Below are positions 4,689 through 5,322 of a DNA stretch of 5,322 bases, piece after piece (the stretch's first letter is position 1; every line of letters begins with the position of its first letter). The translations under genes and the position numbers were made by a program. Under the pieces are notes generated by a model. The model was not told the DNA's origin, made no database searches, and saw nothing but the letters and a program-made list of their open reading frames with translations. Origin of the DNA: Planctomycetota bacterium. Lineage in GTDB: Bacteria > Planctomycetota > Phycisphaerae > UBA1845 > PWPN01. The DNA lies in assembly GCA_016209665.1 (NCBI GenBank), contig JACQVT010000829.1, positions 1 through 5,322 on the forward strand, written 5' to 3'.

Positions 4689-5322
4689 TCAACTTCCGCA
4701 GTCCGGATCGGCCGGATGGTCCGTACCGCTGTAGCACCGCTGGAAAACGGCGAAGTCGTTCATGTCCACGTCGTAGTCGCCATCCAGCCTGGCTCGGTTG
4801 CAGGGGTCCGGAACAGGGATGCGCGGACCGGCCGCACAGGCTGCAAATGTGGTGAAGTCGGAGGCGTCAACGTCCCCGTCCTGATCGAAATCGCCCGGGA
4901 TACGAGGGGGGCAGCCTCGACTGTCCACCGTGGCGCCGGGTACGGTTCCGGGGCACGAGTCGATGCAGTCGACGACGCCGTCGCTGTCTTCGTCGTCTTC
5001 CGGTACATCACACCCGCAGATGCCCGGTGAGGTCTTGGTCGCGTCACCCGGACAGATATCGTGGCAGTCGGCCGACTGGTCCCCATCGGTATCGACATCA
5101 CTGAACTCGCACCCGCACAAACCGGGTTCGGTTTTGTCCGGATTGTCCGGACACCCGTCAACGCTGTTGGGCACGCCGTCTCCATCCCGATCTTCGTCGC
5201 ATGCATCTCCGCTGCCGTCGCCGTCGGCATCCTGCTGACTGGGATTGCCGGCTCCAAGGCAGTTGTCACAGACGCTGGGCACGCCGTCCGAATCACCATC
5301 CAAGCCTGGCTCCTCGTCATCC
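4689..5322 (-). CDS. Secreted Asp/Cys-rich TSP3-like repeat protein with dockerin-like tail (5' end outside window)
   Basis: The frame is open to the right edge of the window; 210 residues are visible and the stop is TGA at 4691-4689. Residues 1-140 are thrombospondin-type-3-like Ca2+-binding repeats of the DxDxDGxxDxxDxC kind: DGDSDGVPSVCDNC, DADGDGSGDACDED, DRDGDGVPNSVDGCPDNPDK. Two KTxPGxCGC units follow (CPDNPDKTEPGLCGC and CPGDATKTSPGICGC) and alternate with DTDGDQSADC and DSDGVVDC. Residues 141-210 form a tail with two Asp loops (DFDQDGDVDASD, LDGDYDVDMND), each followed by a Cys helix (FAACAAG, FQRCYSG), ending PDCGS. The same tail ends the 691-residue protein at 1642-3717. The product is presumably exported and rigidified by calcium; the signal peptide would lie outside the window. 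The TTG at 5303 is mid-repeat and not a start. Confidence 0.9.
   Translation of the reverse strand, partial: DDEEPGLDGDSDGVPSVCDNCLGAGNPSQQDADGDGSGDACDEDRDGDGVPNSVDGCPDNPDKTEPGLCGCEFSDVDTDGDQSADCHDICPGDATKTSPGICGCDVPEDDEDSDGVVDCIDSCPGTVPGATVDSRGCPPRIPGDFDQDGDVDASDFTTFAACAAGPRIPVPDPCNRARLDGDYDVDMNDFAVFQRCYSGTDHPADPDCGS

Overview
The window is very GC-rich bacterial DNA, most likely from a planctomycete (Phycisphaerae-like) or a relative. This is inferred from three things: secreted HAF/LamG and thrombospondin-type-3-like proteins, a Cys-containing dockerin-like tail (FAxCAxG ... QRCYSG ... PDC) on both of them, and dispersed GC-rich palindromes of the ACCGGC-N3-GCCGGT type between genes. No RNA gene, CRISPR array or complete insertion sequence was seen.

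Layout from left to right. (1) Positions 1-825 (+) hold the 3' part of mutL, with the proline-rich linker and the complete C-terminal endonuclease domain. (2) Positions 854-932 hold three short palindromes in a row. (3) Positions 976-1427 (-) hold a ParD-family antitoxin gene. Its stop overlaps by ATGA the start of a ParE-like reading frame that breaks after 29 codons, so the antitoxin appears orphaned. Its promoter at 1428-1472 has direct and inverted repeats and a -10 box placed so that transcription should start at or next to the ATG. (4) Positions 1642-3717 (+) encode a secreted 691-residue protein: signal peptide, LamG-like domain, seven HAF repeats (probably a beta-propeller) and a two-loop Asp-rich tail. 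It has a strong ribosome binding site and an extended -10 promoter. (5) Positions 3753-3800 hold another copy of the dispersed palindrome. (6) Positions 4022-4672 are a gene graveyard: a piece of an AbiEi-like (DUF6088-like) antitoxin runs in frame into the first 46 or so codons of an AbiEii-like toxin, which then abuts an antisense, frameshifted C-terminal piece of a ribose-type ABC permease. (7) Positions 4689-5322 (-) hold the 3' part of a secreted Asp/Cys-rich TSP3-like repeat protein ending in the same tail as gene 4.

Themes. mutL is ordinary housekeeping. The rest is an accessory segment in which two toxin-antitoxin loci (ParDE-like and AbiE-like) have decayed beside surface-protein genes and dispersed repeats. 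The two secreted proteins converge on the graveyard and share a four-cysteine, Asp-loop C-terminal module, which may be a common anchoring, assembly or sorting tag. I see no complete new defence system here. The best leads are the shared tail, the putatively leaderless autoregulated antitoxin promoter and the composite AbiE/permease junctions.
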